From assembly GCF_964019385.1 (NCBI RefSeq), contig NC_088645.1, positions 33,421,302-33,485,301 of the forward strand: a DNA stretch of 64,000 nt. The letters run 5' to 3'. A program made the translations under genes and the position numbers. The stretch comes from Sycon ciliatum (taxonomy: Eukaryota > Porifera > Calcarea > Leucosolenida > Sycettidae). Below the pieces are notes generated by a model, which was given only the letters and a program-made list of their open reading frames with translations, did no database searches and was not told the origin of the DNA. Positions 43,500 to 55,469 of the stretch are shown piece after piece (the stretch's first letter is position 1; every line of letters begins with the position of its first letter).

Positions 43500-44582
43500 A
43501 GATGAGTTCATCCTGGTTGAGGGTACTGCCTAACAGAAAGGCTAGGTTTTGCGATTTGAAAGTGGAGCGCTTTCTTTCGAGGCGTGCTGTGTCTGGGAGC
43601 TGGTTCCACAGAAAAGCTTACTTGAGGATGCAGTGGTGGACCTTATCACGACCTCCTACCCACATGTGCCTGCCGTTGAATTGTGTTAACAAAACCAAGA
43701 GTGAAGCCTGTCTAAGACGACAACTCGGATACTGCGACCATCTGTCCTGGGCGATCACTGAAACCATGACCAAGGGTGCTACTTGAAGTTCTTCCAGTCA
43801 AATGACCCTTTATTAATTATAAAGTAAATAAGGAAACCCCATGGTAACAGAGAAAACATTTCTATTTTTAATTAATTTTTATTCGGTTATACTTATACAA
43901 AGTCCAGCAGAGAACGGAATGGTAAGACAGAACAAGAGAGAAGACATGACAACACAGCGGGAAGCCGGAGCAGCGTACTGGTGAATTGGGCCTACCTCCC
44001 CCGACCATGGGTCTCGGGATCAGCGGCAGAATCAAGCACCACATACAAATTAAATTTTAGTAGAGCGGAGAAATGGAAATGAGAAAGTAGCATGGTGTGG
44101 TGTAAGGAAACAGAAATTATTGAGATGGCGACCACATTTTGAAAGTCCCTTGAGCCGTCGTCTCAGACATGGTTCACTGTGCTAGTACTTGAACAACCTA
44201 ATGTTCTTGTGCACTTGTTGCAGACTCTGTTTCGTAGGTTAAGCATTTTGGAAAGTCAATGCCAAAACTGCTTTGTGCAAACGGATACGATTATACGTAA
44301 GAAGCGGGGAAGTGGTAAATTACAGGTATTTTACGACTCCCTGGCAAGGAGATCACATCGTGTGCTGCCCGTTCGCATCTGACTGTGAACGACAGCAAAC
44401 ATCACAGACGTCAATGCTGCCTGGCGGCATGCTGTTGGAAGCCAATTCCACATGTCAGCAGCCAGGTATGGCAAAGCGTAGAAACCGTACCGTGACGAAG
44501 CATTAGGCTGGGCTAAAGCAAGGGTGGACTGTCCCCTTATCAAGGTATACGTATGGTCTCTATTTGATGTAAGTACAAAAAA
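43500..44582. other. Intergenic region downstream of gene C
   Basis: 43640-43790 matches 10830-10950, and 44125-44400 matches 10950-11200, so this is the unit-C version of the A-B spacer. In between, 43860-44110 (TTTTTATTCGGTTATACTTA onward) resembles a 3' LINE or SINE end on the minus strand. No gene. Confidence 0.45.
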
Positions 44583-44856
44583 GTTTGGCAGGTATGGGCG
44601 AAGCCCGCCGCCGGGCAGCCTGATACATGGCTAAAAAACGTTATTCAAATAAAGTGCTGCCAAAAAAATGCCAGCGTGCAACAAAAAAATCTTTCCTAGC
44701 AAGGGCACATTTTCGGCCATAACTCTTTAACGGCTTTTCAGATCGACACAGAAGTTTCAGAGATTTTGCAGCTATTTATGCTCTTTCAATTGATGTAGCA
44801 CTGGTTAACAATTTACAATTTCGATGTTGTAGGGAATTTCGGGGTAATCTGCCACC
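44583..44856. mobile_element. Right-end fragment of a TTAA non-autonomous element
   Basis: Collinear with the last 270 bp of units 1-3, from the GC hairpin onward. The terminus complements to GGTGGCAGATTACCCCGAAA and is followed by TTAA (44857-44860). Its terminal GGTGGCAG is the same as that of the autonomous element at 34055. Confidence 0.7.
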
Positions 44857-44894
44857 TTAAAGGAACGTTGTGCCTGGGTAGTGATGTGATGTCG

Positions 44895-45975
44895 TGTTGA
44901 TTGATTGATTGATTTTATTTGGATTCGCGAGACCAAACGAGCAGGAGTGCTCAATAACAGGGTAGCGAATGGTTGAGTTGTGCTATGTGACAATGTAGTG
45001 TGTGCGTTGGGTGGTGGCGGGGGGGGGGGAGAGCTGCGGAGGCCCAATACAATGTAAGGGGATGGGAGGAGAGAAGGCCAGCGGAGAGTCAAATTCAGAA
45101 AAGGGAGGAGAGAATAGCTGAAGTACACGGTTACTGTGCGAATTCAAATAAACCAAACAAACAGCAAAACAAGTACACAGCTCACGAGAATAAAGAGGAC
45201 TGGAGCGCAGAATTGAACTGCTGAAGTACACAGCCGACGAGAATAAAGACAGGAGTACAGAAATGAACGGGAGGCAGTCTACGAAGTGGTGGTACCATCG
45301 GTGCATGCACCACGGTACGTCATTATCATATTATCGGCTTTGCAAAGTTCGTGGGTACTGAATACCATGGTATGGCCAACTGTGTAGCAGTCTACAGCGT
45401 GTAGGGAATGGCAGCTCGGCGGAATACTGTGATGTTGCCTATGGCTCGCACCGTGTCAGGTATATGGTTCCATAACAGGCAACCGCGAGTGTTCTGCGGC
45501 ATGCGGCCAGATTACGGTTGACGTCAGCAACAACTTTCCCGACCAGCTCAATGAAGGCGAGATGCTGGTCGACTAACACTCCAAGGTAACGGACACACTG
45601 GGAAGGAGACACTGGGAAGGGGACACTAGAAAGTTACCACAGAGGACGGTGAAGGTAGGTGGAACTGGGGTTGCTATGCGATGGACGATTAATAATTGCG
45701 TTTTGTCGGGGTTCATTAGGAAGTTCAGTTCCGTGAGATGTGATTTAAACGCATCGAAGCTCTCTGATAGTCGGTTCTGTATCGTGTTGATGCAGCTGCT
45801 CGATGTGTAGAGTCCTATATCAGCTGGGAAAGAGTTTGATAGATGTGTGAGTTGGTGTGAAGTCTATTACGTGTCTTGTGTAGATCGTGAAATAACGGGT
45901 TCCAGGACAGAGCCTTGAGGTACCCCTCCCCCCCCCCCCCTCCACTACAGGTCACGGGTCGCCAGAAGCTTTAGT
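44895..45975 (-). pseudogene. CR1/L2-like LINE relic, ORF2 C-terminal half
   Basis: On the minus strand the decayed reverse transcriptase is recognisable in order: VPQGSVLEPV near 45915-45945, SFDAFKSHLTELNFLMNPDK near 45690-45760, RYLGVLVDQHLAFIELVGK near 45530-45600. A 3' region follows, ending in (TCAA)n at 44898-44915. Many frameshifts. Confidence 0.6.
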
Positions 45976-46440
45976 GGATGGATTTGCCACTGTGCGGCGG
46001 TTTGGTTGTGTTTATTTTAATTCGCAAACCAAACGGACTGAACATGTCCAATGACAAGGAAGCGAATGAAGTCCAAGTAACCCAGGAATGGGAAACTCGG
46101 CAGCAGACACAGATGAAAAGGAAATATGGGAACAGAATGTGTGCCGACGAGCGCTTAGATAGGAAGCGAACCAAGATTGTGCTGTGCCACAAATGCGGCA
46201 GGAGTGTAGTTCGTTCATGAGTGGCTGGTGCTTGACCCGGTCGAAAGACTTGCTCATATCCAAAAATAATATTCCGGTGTACGTGACCGTCATCCAAGCG
46301 TTGTTGTCACTTTGATATAGCCAGTGAAAGGACATCCTCTGTGGAGTGATCGAAGCAGTAGGCGAAACAAGAATATTAATATAATATAACAATGTTAATT
46401 GAATACTGAACGCCCTCAGCTTGACAGAACAGTCATAATA
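45976..46440 (-). pseudogene. Second CR1/L2-like LINE relic, RT motif A fragment
   Basis: The minus-strand frame reads YTGILFLDMSKSFDRVKHQP, RT motif A with its catalytic aspartate, followed by SWFASYLSARRH. It then runs into a 3'-end-like sequence (TTTATTTTAATTCGCAAACC, similar to 44915-44940), so a deletion has joined an RT fragment to a 3' end. Probably related to the copy immediately below it. Confidence 0.6.
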
Positions 46441-46565
46441 ATTATAACATATCATGCACGGCCCACGACGACAGTAACTGCAGAGTTCCCTCTAGCGACT
46501 GACCGCCGATCAGCATTGTATTTTTGCCAGGACAAGAGGCTTGACACATTTGACAGACGCTGTTA

Positions 46566-47464
46566 CAATGCGGATCGGCTATAGCGTTGGTGTTTGATTT
46601 TCGTGAAAATATCACTAAAGGCGATATAATAGGCGATATGCATACTTAGGTATGCCTGACACATGCATGTATCGTGTCATTCGAATCAGTGCAGCTTGCA
46701 GAAGCGTGCATACTGTGCATGTGACTGTGCAGTACGCGCAGTGCAGAGCTACATGTACTTCCTGCGGAAACAAAAACTTCGCGACTTTTTGAAATGAGCT
46801 TTCAAGGAGTTGCTGTGCTCAACAAAATGTGTTCTTTTGGAAGAGAAACACTTCAACACATTCAACCGACATATCAACAATATCTGCAGGATCGATTAGT
46901 GGGAGTAGAGTCTCAGTCTGGGTCGCCATCGCTCGACTCATCACCGCTGAAAACCGTTCCAAGTGGCAGGTCCATCGACACGTGATGTCGTATGTCACGG
47001 AGAAGCTTCTCTGCGTACCTGATCGTCTTCGCTGTTACCTAAATGCCTTCTCCAACATCTCGGCAGAGACCACGGTAGCGCTTCAGCGATGGTACTCATT
47101 CCTGCCTCCGCTCTCGCTCGAGGATGCTCCGGAACAACAAGCACAGCCAACGCCAAACATTTCCGAGGGATATCATAGTCGTACCAGCGCTTCCTGACTG
47201 CCGCGATCAGATCTCGCCGTGTACGATGTATAATTTTTTTGGATCATCACTATAGCCGATGAAAAATGTATGCAATAAAATCCTTTTGACAAAGAAATCG
47301 TATCATTATAGCCGATATATTACCATAGCCGATTATTACTATAGCAGATCCGATATGTATAGAAAGGGGTGGTTAACGAAAATGAATTTGAGAATACGAT
47401 CACTATAAGTATAAGAGGTATATTACTATAGCCGACAACCCTATACTACAGCCGATCCGCACTG
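46566..47464 (+). mobile_element. Pogo/Tc1-like DNA element with TA target
   Basis: Ends CAATGCGGATCGGCTATAG and (complement) CAGTGCGGATCGGCTGTAG, flanked by TA on both sides (46564-46565, 47465-47466). The right half has at least four further copies of CTATAGCCGAT-like sequence (47250-47440), resembling sub-terminal transposase binding sites. The interior holds a short unrecognised frame. Confidence 0.75.
46794..47196 (+). pseudogene. Unrecognised broken frame inside pogo-like element
   Basis: MSFQGVAVLNKMCSFGRETL opens at 46794 and stops at 46985. The overlapping frame at 46829-47197 continues with SYVTEKLLCVPDRLRCYLNA and ends at 47197. Together they could be one coding segment broken by a frameshift or an intron. 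I see neither a CENP-B-type helix-turn-helix nor a DDE triad, so it is not obviously a pogo transposase. It may be captured host sequence. Confidence 0.35.
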
Positions 47465-47825
47465 TACATCTGTCGTCACGTGACAGAGGCTGTTACATCA
47501 CATGACAGAGGCTGTTACATCACGCTCACGGAGGACTGACTTCCAGCACCCGCTAGGAGGAGCTTGGCGAAGCAAAAAATACCTTTGGTGACGAATCGAG
47601 AGAGGAGCGGTGGTGACAGCGGGCTACTTCCCCCAGTTGGGACTCCCATTTCTGTCCGCCGCTAGCGCCACGCTTGGTTTGTGTCCACGGTCAATGGCAG
47701 TGAGCCACTAATAGAATTCGTCCTTGCGCACAGCGTGTTTTGGCCATGCAAATTCTGTGCACAACAGCGAACAACACAGAGAGCAAGGCGAAATACACAA
47801 TCCTACACAGTTGCTAAGGCAAGAC

Positions 47826-47927
47826 GCTCTGATTAGTCCGAGGTCTGTGAGTGATCTAGCCCTAGGTCGCGAAGCCCGAGGGGCGTAACCGCAAAATCAC
47901 TCACATGACCAAGGGCCTGATCAGAGC
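47826..47927. mobile_element. 102-bp inverted-repeat element
   Basis: Arms GCTCTGATTAGTCCGAGG..GTGAGTGAT and complement GCTCTGATCAGGCCCTTGG..GTGAGTGAT pair over about 30 bp. Its right half reappears at 1-26. Confidence 0.55.
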
Positions 47928-48067
47928 AGCATGGCAGACGCAACTGTGTAGGATTGTGGTTCATACAAGGACCACCTCCCGAACAACTAGTAGTACATGT
48001 ATCCCTGAATTTCTAGTACTAGTACTCAATAAACATCTATTTTTGCTCTAGTTACGTGTACGTTACA

Positions 48068-49694
48068 TATAGACCACCCTTTTCAGGTGATCTACGGATA
48101 TCTCCCCTAGTTTGAGGAGATTATGGCTCATAATCCCTTCAAACGAGGGGATATCATATCCACAGGAAATCCTGTGGATCCCCTCGGACGGTGGGTCGGA
48201 CCCAGTCCTTCTACCAGCATAACCAAGAGAGCTAGCTCCCTTGGCTGCTGTTTGAATATGCAAGAATGGGCCTTCCAGATAAGGTCTAAAAAGGGGAAGT
48301 GGCTATAGTTGTCAAAAGAAAAGCATATTGGTGAAACAAAAACAAGGGAAGTGGCAATCTTTCGATCAGCACCAAACAAGAGCATATTATTTTACAACAT
48401 ACTACATGAACCGGATGTGCCGAGCACCGGTAACCATAGAGACAGACCACACCCGCATATAGATGCTGGTGATACTGGTCATAAATAGATCGGATAAGGA
48501 AAATAATCCGATAGCCTATGAAGAGTAAAAGAAATTGAACCAATCACAACAAAAATGCTCGTCCAGCACACGAGTTGTCATAGAAACATTGCACGAAATG
48601 ACAAAGACCCATAGTAATGAGCATCGCCGTTCAATGCAAAATTGGTTTCTAGTACAGTAGTTGGAAATTTCCTTCTTTCACAGACCTGAAAGACAAACCG
48701 TTGCAGCAGTTACTGTAGCCTACTACTAACTCAATGTCATTGGGTCTACATGTGGCATTCACGCTTTACTGGTCTTGTCAAATTTGTTCCACGCGATCAC
48801 AAACAATCCATCTCAGGGCCGTAGCAGGCGGTCCGGCAGGACCAATATTCGGCCAAAAAAAAAAGAAAAAAAAAGAAGCTCAAACATGTAAGCAGCTCAG
48901 GATGTCCACCCATGATATGTGCAATAACTTGAATAAGTAGAGGTAGTGAGGTATAATAGAGGTACTGTAGTAGTAGATGGTAATAGCACTAACTAAGCAA
49001 GAGTATAATTATTTCGAAACTGAAGTTTGAACTCTAGTATACATGTATGTACCAGGCAGGCACAGTGGGTTGGTCAAAGACCATGATTGAGATACGAGAG
49101 GTACCTGGTTCAAGTCCTGCCTGGGAGCGGTTTTTCCAGCCGTGCTGCTACCCACAGTCAACTGGGAACTTGTGGCCAGGCACAAGGGGTACATGGATGC
49201 AGCTAATGGGGTCGCTTTCGGCACTTGTGCCAGTGGTTGTGAGACTTACCCACTCACCCCCACCGTTAGGCGCTGCATCTGCCGCTAGGGTTTATCGGGT
49301 GTTAGCGGCCGTCGTGAGTTCCCTTCGGGAACGGATACGATAATTTACTTTATTTGATACATGTATGTCATGTACATGTTGTTGCGAATACCATGTACAT
49401 AAATCTATGGGGTGTTGTCCTGTACTTTATGACCTCCCGCCATTCCTCCATTGCAATGTCCTTTCTCCTCCTCCAAGGAACCAAAGGTCCATTTTTGGTT
49501 CTTTTATCACATGCGTTTAGACTATGCCTTCCGCACTCGCCTCAGTCAAACCAACAAGTGGATCTACATGTAAACCCGGAGAGGCGACGAGCGAATGACT
49601 CTGTCAGAACTAATACTTACTTCAGTGTTCTGTTCGCACTGCACATGTACTAGTTCATGCTGCGCTGCTCATCACCCGAAAAGTGTGGTCTATA
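48068..49694. other. Inserted block upstream of gene D with short inverted ends
   Basis: Relative to the A upstream region (continuous across about 190-200), this block is extra. It begins TATAGACCAC and ends GTGGTCTATA. It contains a dyad-rich start (48080-48200: GGATATCTCCCCT..AGGGGATATC and CCACAGGAAATCCTGTGG), an A-rich run near 48850 and the SINE at 49051. No gene. Confidence 0.4.
49051..49357 (+). mobile_element. tRNA-derived SINE, copy 2
   Basis: Target duplication TACATGTATGT at 49040-49050 and 49358-49368. A-box-like GGCACAGTGG near the start, perfect B box GGTTCAAGTCC at about 49108-49118, body, then TTTACTTTATTTGA tail. The body appears identical to copy 1 over about 290 bp. Transcription would be by RNA polymerase III; mobilisation by a partner LINE, identity unknown. 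Confidence 0.88.
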
Positions 49695-49804
49695 CAGGAT
49701 ATTGCATAGTGTCCGCGAGGCTTATTTTTCATAATCCCCGCGGCGCTGCGCGCCTTGGGGATTTGAAAAATAATCCCCTCCGAACCGTGCAATATCCTAT
49801 ACAT
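49691..49804. repeat. 114-bp foldback with nested hairpins
   Basis: The outer arms TATACAGGATATTGCA and its inverse pair imperfectly. An inner stem pairs ATTTTTCATAATCCCC with GGGGATTTGAAAAAT around a GCGC-rich loop. Confidence 0.6.
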
Positions 49805-50101
49805 ACACGCACAGCATCAGCCGACATGAAGGTATAAAAGCAAGCAAAAAAATGGTGGTGGTGAGAAGGAGAGCTCTGTACCAGAACTTTGCAGCCTAGA
49901 GAGCGTGTGTGGGCAGGCGTGTGTTTACCGCCATACTGCCAGGTGTGTCTTTACCACCATATTTTATCAACCATAAGTACAGCTGCAGTGATGTCTTCAA
50001 CTTCATTCTCCCGAGTCAAGCTCCGTATGAAGACATCCAAGAAGAAGATTACGTCGCAATCGAGCTATGTCGTTGCTGTGTCATCATCTATGTGCCATGC
50101 G
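49805..50101. other. Intergenic segment, first copy of a local duplication
   Basis: GGTGGTGAGAAGGAGAGCTC..ACTGCCAGGTGTGTC (49855-50010) is repeated at 51678-51840 on the far side of the hAT-like element. No gene. Confidence 0.5.
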
Positions 50102-50109
50102 CTACTTGA

Positions 50110-51599
50110 TAGGCCTCCACGGAATGTGCCGGCATAATTTCGGGAATTATCGGTGTGATTTTTAAAACGGGAATTATTGGCAATTTTTGTGCCATGGCAC
50201 CCTTAAAAACTCATAACAACCATTCTATAATAATATTACTATTTGAATCTTTTAATAATTATCTGGCAACTCAACCTCATACGTATAATTTTCTGGCCAC
50301 CCATTGACCATGATGCTACATGAGGAGACAATAGTGATGACATTTTTCCAATGAGACCAATTTTATGACGCTCCATGTTACTGAAGGACTAACTTCGATC
50401 ATTGGTTTTGTAGAGCCCCATTCTCTAGGAGCTGTCTACATCTGCTTTGTTTCAATGTCCAGCATAAGCGAACGTGTGGATCAAGCATAACTGCTTGGTT
50501 GACGCTGCCGCGGGAATGCGTATAATAGATATCCTTAGCTAAAAAAACGCTAACGTAAACGCAAACCTTTCCGTACTTCAGATCGTTCAAGCTGACTTTT
50601 CCCTTAGCACAAAGTACGTTATAGTTGAGACGAAGTAGTCGTGACAACCATGGCGATATGAATTTTCGTGAAGACAGGTGCGGGAAATTCAAAATTTTGA
50701 ACCAGGGATTAGTTTGCTGTCGTTCCGAAAGAATACCTTGGCGAGGTCTTTTACTCTGGAATAGCAAAAGCACGGGGAAAATGAGTTTTCGCTGTTCCCA
50801 AGTCCTTGGAAACCCTTTCCTAAACGCAGCACCGAAGACTGTAAGGGTTCACCAGCTCTAGCACGTCTGGGAGAGGCCGATGAATTTCTTCCTCAGGAGT
50901 GCCGTGGAACTGGTCCTTTGTTTTCCAGATGGGATAGAGGGAGAAAGGCACGAAGCAGAAAACGCAGAAATTGTCAACTGAAAGGCAAAACTCGCCAAAA
51001 AAGCTAAATGTCACAAGAGGAAGCAATCTCGACTCTCGATCTCATCTCGATCTGCACGACGTGCTTTTTATCTCCCGCCAGTTACAAAACAATGCGAGTT
51101 TTTGCACTTTTTGCAGAATTTCCATAACGAACGTCGGCCCGTTATTTTGAGCTCTGTAACGTTTTTCCGTTATCCGATAACGTCTTTTGTCACGGCTGGG
51201 AGTGAGTACCGTAAAAATTAGCGTTATCGTTCTTTTGCTAAGGATGTCTAATAATAATAATAATCGGTAAATTTTGAGCAATGCCCCCCTTTTTTCAATT
51301 TTTTTCCATTTATGACACCCTGATTTGTACCAAAAAGCTCATGACCCTGAAGTTGATCGCCTGGTATTACAAAAAAGAAAGAAAAAAAAGCTTCCAGCCG
51401 AGTTTCACGCGAACCGTGATTTTTTTGTCCGTACAAGTGGTAAAAACCCCGTACGCGGTACGGTATCTTCAAAAAAAGGGAAGGAAAAAAGAATTGCTGT
51501 GAGAATTATTGGTGGAATTACGGGAATAATCGGTCGAAATTTTGAGCAATGCTCAAAAGAATTATCGGTAAAAATACGAGCATATTCCGCGGAGGCCTA
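50110..51599. mobile_element. hAT-like non-autonomous DNA transposon
   Basis: Perfect 8-bp target duplication CTACTTGA (50102-50109, 51600-51607), typical of hAT. Ends TAGGCCTCCACGGAATGTGC and complement TAGGCCTCCGCGGAATATGC. Sub-terminal AATTATCGGT-like repeats occur near both ends. The interior has no recognised transposase; a 124-codon minus-strand frame (50399-50773) shows no domain. Confidence 0.82.
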
Positions 51600-51607
51600 C
51601 TACTTGA

Positions 51608-52598
51608 CGTACCAGCCTGCTATGCCGGATACCGCCAGCCATGCATCGACCAGGCGCTAACGTTAGGCGCGAACTGATGGTGGTGGTGGTGGTGAGAAGG
51701 AGAGCTCTGTGCCAGACCTTTGCAGCCTAGGGAGCGTGTGTGGGCAGGCGTGTGTTTACCGCCATACTGCCAGGTGTGTCTTTACCACCATATTTATCAA
51801 CCATAAGTACAGCTGCAGTGGTGTCTTCAACTTCATTCTCCCAAAAGCAAGGCACGTATACATGTAACTATAGGGCTAGGGGTGGTGATCGGGAACGTGG
51901 TGGACTGTGCTTGTGAGTTTCAGCTCCGTGCGTTTCTCATGAATGGAATGGTCCTTGCTACAGAGCAGGACAATGGTCTTTAGCTTATTCAAAAGAATCA
52001 GAGAAGTTCGGCAACGCGTCAACTACTTGTTTTTGTTTAGTACAATGTAGAACGAACAGGGAAAACTGAACCCGGTGATTGCAACTTATTTCGGCTTGCT
52101 TCAGAGCAGATATCAACATAGCTGATCGTATCACTTCTCAGCACTTGTGGAGAACTAACAAGTTAGCTGTGTTTCCCTTGCGCTTCAAGATGATCGTAAG
52201 AGTAAGGTCCAAATGCGAGTGCTGAGAAGTTGCAGCCTTACGATGTAGGGCATGCAGGTACGAAAAGTACTTGCTGAGGTCAGCTCCCCTTGTGTATGTT
52301 TCGCCGCGAGAAACAGGACGAGCCGCAAGGTCGGTTGGCGTTTCTGGTCTCCCTGCATACGTTCAAGGCAGCAGTGAGAAAATGATTTTGGAGAAGGGAG
52401 ACAAATTATTATTTTTAGTCCACGCCGGAGATGTCCAACGCAAAAAAAAAAAAAAAAAATTTCACGGTTCGCGTGAGACTCGGCCAAAGGCCCAGTTTTC
52501 CGCATCCGCAGGAACGCCACCACCCTCTTGGATCAAGGCAAGGACTTTGAAAAATGGTAAATGCGCATGATGCTGTACGACTGCTGTTCTTGACCGGC
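51608..52598. other. Upstream region of gene D, shared with A
   Basis: 51870-52598 is collinear with 2165-2835 upstream of gene A. Compared with A, an extra stretch of about 95 bp at 52439-52535 carries an A-run and TCACGGTTCGCGTGAGACTC. Its inverse (GAGTTTCACGCGAACCGTGA) is inside the hAT-like element at 51400-51420. Confidence 0.5.
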
Positions 52599-52610
52599 TA
52601 AGGGGTCAAG

Positions 52611-55469
52611 TAGTAGTAGGTTTTTCATTTTGACGCGACGAGACCATACGACGCTTGCAGATCACAGCACGAACAGTTCACCAGCCACACTCCACGAAAG
52701 CAAGTAGTAGTACTCCTGACAAGTCTTGTTTCGTTCCATAGAGATAATAACGGGGAACTCATCAGAGGAGAAGCAGTTGTTGAATGAAGGGGTTTGGCTG
52801 AATAATGCTATTTTATAGACAATATATTGGCGCACTGAGGTGTAAACACTCAACTAACTCACATATGTGACATATCAACACAAAAGGAATAGTGCAGAAT
52901 GGAGGTGTTCTGAACCCTACCAGACACAACTATCACAAGTGCTAAATCATTCACAATGAGAAGGAGAGGTACTACTACTGTATTTGACGGACCTATTGAA
53001 GATGGCACAAAGAATTATGACTTCTCCTGGACCAGGAAATCTGCCATTGACCAAAGGAAGGATTTGATCTGCTGCTCGGATTTTAGCGTTAGACGCCAAC
53101 CTTGCAGTCAAGATCAGGATGGATACGTCGCCTCAGCAGCCCACGTTTCTATGTCACACCCAGCAGCCTTCCTTTCACTATACCGCTGGCTGAATTTCAA
53201 TTATCGAGGTTTGTGAAGTATTTGTCTTGTGCCGCTAGCAATCTTCAGATGTGACGTTAGACGTTCGTGATGATTTGTTGGCTTTCACTTGGCGTCTACT
53301 TTTCACCTATCTTTGTCACTACCTCAATACCATTTGTGACGTGTAAACTAGCGCAACCTATTCCTGTGTACCTCTCCTTCTCATTGTGAATGATTTAGCA
53401 CTTGTGATAGTTGTGTCTGGTAGGGTTCAGAACACCTCCATTCTGCACTATTCCTTTTGTGTTGATATGTCACATATGTGAGTTAGTTGAGTGTTTACAC
53501 CTCAGTGCGCCAATATCTTGTCTATAAAATAGCATTATTCAGCTAAACCCCTTCATTCAACAACTGCTTCTCCTCTGATGAGTTCCCCGTTATTATCTCT
53601 ATGGAACGAAACAAGACATGTCAGGAGTACTACTACTTGCTTTCGTGGAGTGTGGCTGGTGAACTGTTCGTGCTGTGATCTGCAAGCGCCGTATGGTCTC
53701 GTCGGGTCAAAATGAAAAACCTACTACATTGTAGTAAGTAATTAGTTTGAAAGGCACTTCAGTCACGTGACAGGACCTGTCAAAATTTGCTAAGGTGAGA
53801 GTGCGTACGCGTACTTACGTGGCACCAGTCAAGTGCATGCGCAAAACTGCACAGGTACGCGCTAGCGCTATGCTTCGTTGTACGGGCTGATAGTTGGGCG
53901 CATCGTGTTGCTCTGACGTTCAGCTTTCGGTAGATCCCGCATACGTCATAGTGCGTACATTTTTGCGAGTTGTAGATCACGTACACTTCCAGCAAAGTGT
54001 TTTTTCACAAAGAACTGTTGTTTGCTCGCGTTTGAAACGTTGCTTATCGTCATCAGCGTCGTCTTTCCATTCGGAAACAGTAGAGTTCTTGTTTACCAGG
54101 GTTTGCGCATCGCTGCGCAAGGAGACATTATGGACGTAGGCACTGAGAAGTATGCGCTTTAGGCGGAGGAGAACGACGATGCGTCGTCCTACCTGGGCAA
54201 ATTCTCAAAGCGTACTGAGAGCCAAATTTTGACACGGTTGCGCTGGAAGGCCTATGTTTACGAACAATCAAAAGGCACAGTGGCTGCCGGAGAAACCCTC
54301 CGATGAGGGGATGCTTTGATATACGCAGCCAGGCACGCTTCACCGAAATTTCAAAGCTCACCAGCAGGCAATTCATGACTGCTGCATGGAGCAGTTGAAA
54401 GAGAGGGAGGCAGATATCACACCATGGAAAGAAGCTACCAACAGAGGTCCTGAAGAACTTCTTGCCAACTTGGAATCACTTGAAGTGGCATGACTGTGGG
54501 CACGAATGTCCTGTGCAGTAATTCGCGCGCGCGCGTACTTACCCTCCACTTTGCTGTGTAGGGCGTACAACGTGGAAGTTCTCTGTTGTTTTTGTGCCAG
54601 AAGAATGTCTTTATAGCTCTTACGCTTTAGTACCCGCAGGAGCCTGCCAGTATGTCGTTATCAGTTCATTTCACAGCAAACTGAAGCTGTTACTATGGGT
54701 TCCTATGGCGTTGCTATGGGTTGCTATGGAGTTGCTATAGTGATTGCGGTCACAATTGCCGTATTCTTGACTATTCTGAACTTTGATCTGTATTGTTTCG
54801 GTCCATACATGGTTGTTGGTGTAAGTGAGTGATGTGTGCTTGAAAAAAAACACTCTGATGTTTTGTGACTATATCCACTGAGAATACTTCGGAGATGCTG
54901 TTGGTGCCACAAATTGTATTGATTTCGCCTTATGCAACTGCCTATCTTCAACCCTTCATATCTGAGTAGTATCACTGTGTATTTCAATAAAATTTTCTGT
55001 GTGACTTTGTGATACCCACCACCATCGATTACCGATGATAAACCTGGAAAAAACGCGATTTCAAAAAATGGGGTGAAGTTCTCATTGTGAATGATTTAGC
55101 ACTTGTGATAGTTGTGTCTGGTACTGGTTCAGAACACCTCCATTCTGCACTATTCCTTTTGTGTTGATATGTCACATATGTGAGTTAGTTGAGTGTTTAC
55201 ACCTCAGTGCGCCAATATCTTGTCTATAAAATAGCATTATTCAGCTAAACCCCTTCATTCAACAACTGCTTCTCCTCTGATGAGTTCCCCGTTATTATCT
55301 CTATGGAACGAAACAAGACATGTCAGGAGTACTACTACTTGCTTTCGTGGAGCGTGGCTGGTGAACTGTTCGTGCTGTGATCTGCAAGCGCCGTATGGTC
55401 TCGTCGGGTCAAAATGAAAAACCTACTACTACTGTATTTTACGGACCCATTGAAGATGGCACAAAGAAT
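52611..55469. mobile_element. Unclassified 2.86-kb insertion made of three ~350-bp arms
   Basis: Flanked by the 12-bp direct repeat TAAGGGGTCAAG (52599-52610, 55470-55481); the A locus has only one copy (about 2824-2835). Arm 1 (52616-52965) is inverted relative to arm 2 (53384-53731) and arm 3 (55081-55430). All are over 95% alike and end in AAAAACCTACTA. A second short direct repeat (ACTACTACTGTATTT..GGACC..ATTGAAGATGGCACAAAG) lies inside arm 1 and after arm 3. No transposase found. Confidence 0.7.
54131..54493 (+). pseudogene. Decayed coding-like segment inside the three-arm insertion
   Basis: From an ATG at 54131 the plus strand reads MDVGTEKYAL, stop, AEENDDASSYLGKFSKRTES and so on, with further in-frame stops at 54299 and beyond and no intact frame. 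The composition (acidic, then SKRTESQILTRLRWKAYVYE) looks coding rather than random, but I recognise no family. Could be remains of the element's own gene or captured host sequence. Confidence 0.3.

Noticed and set aside
50399-50773. 124-codon minus-strand frame in the hAT-like element
   Set aside because: No recognisable transposase or other domain and no supporting paralogue.
53384-55430. LTR retrotransposon with arms 2 and 3 as LTRs
   Set aside because: Arms lack TG..CA ends, no primer-binding site or gag/pol is visible, and a third inverted arm is unexplained.
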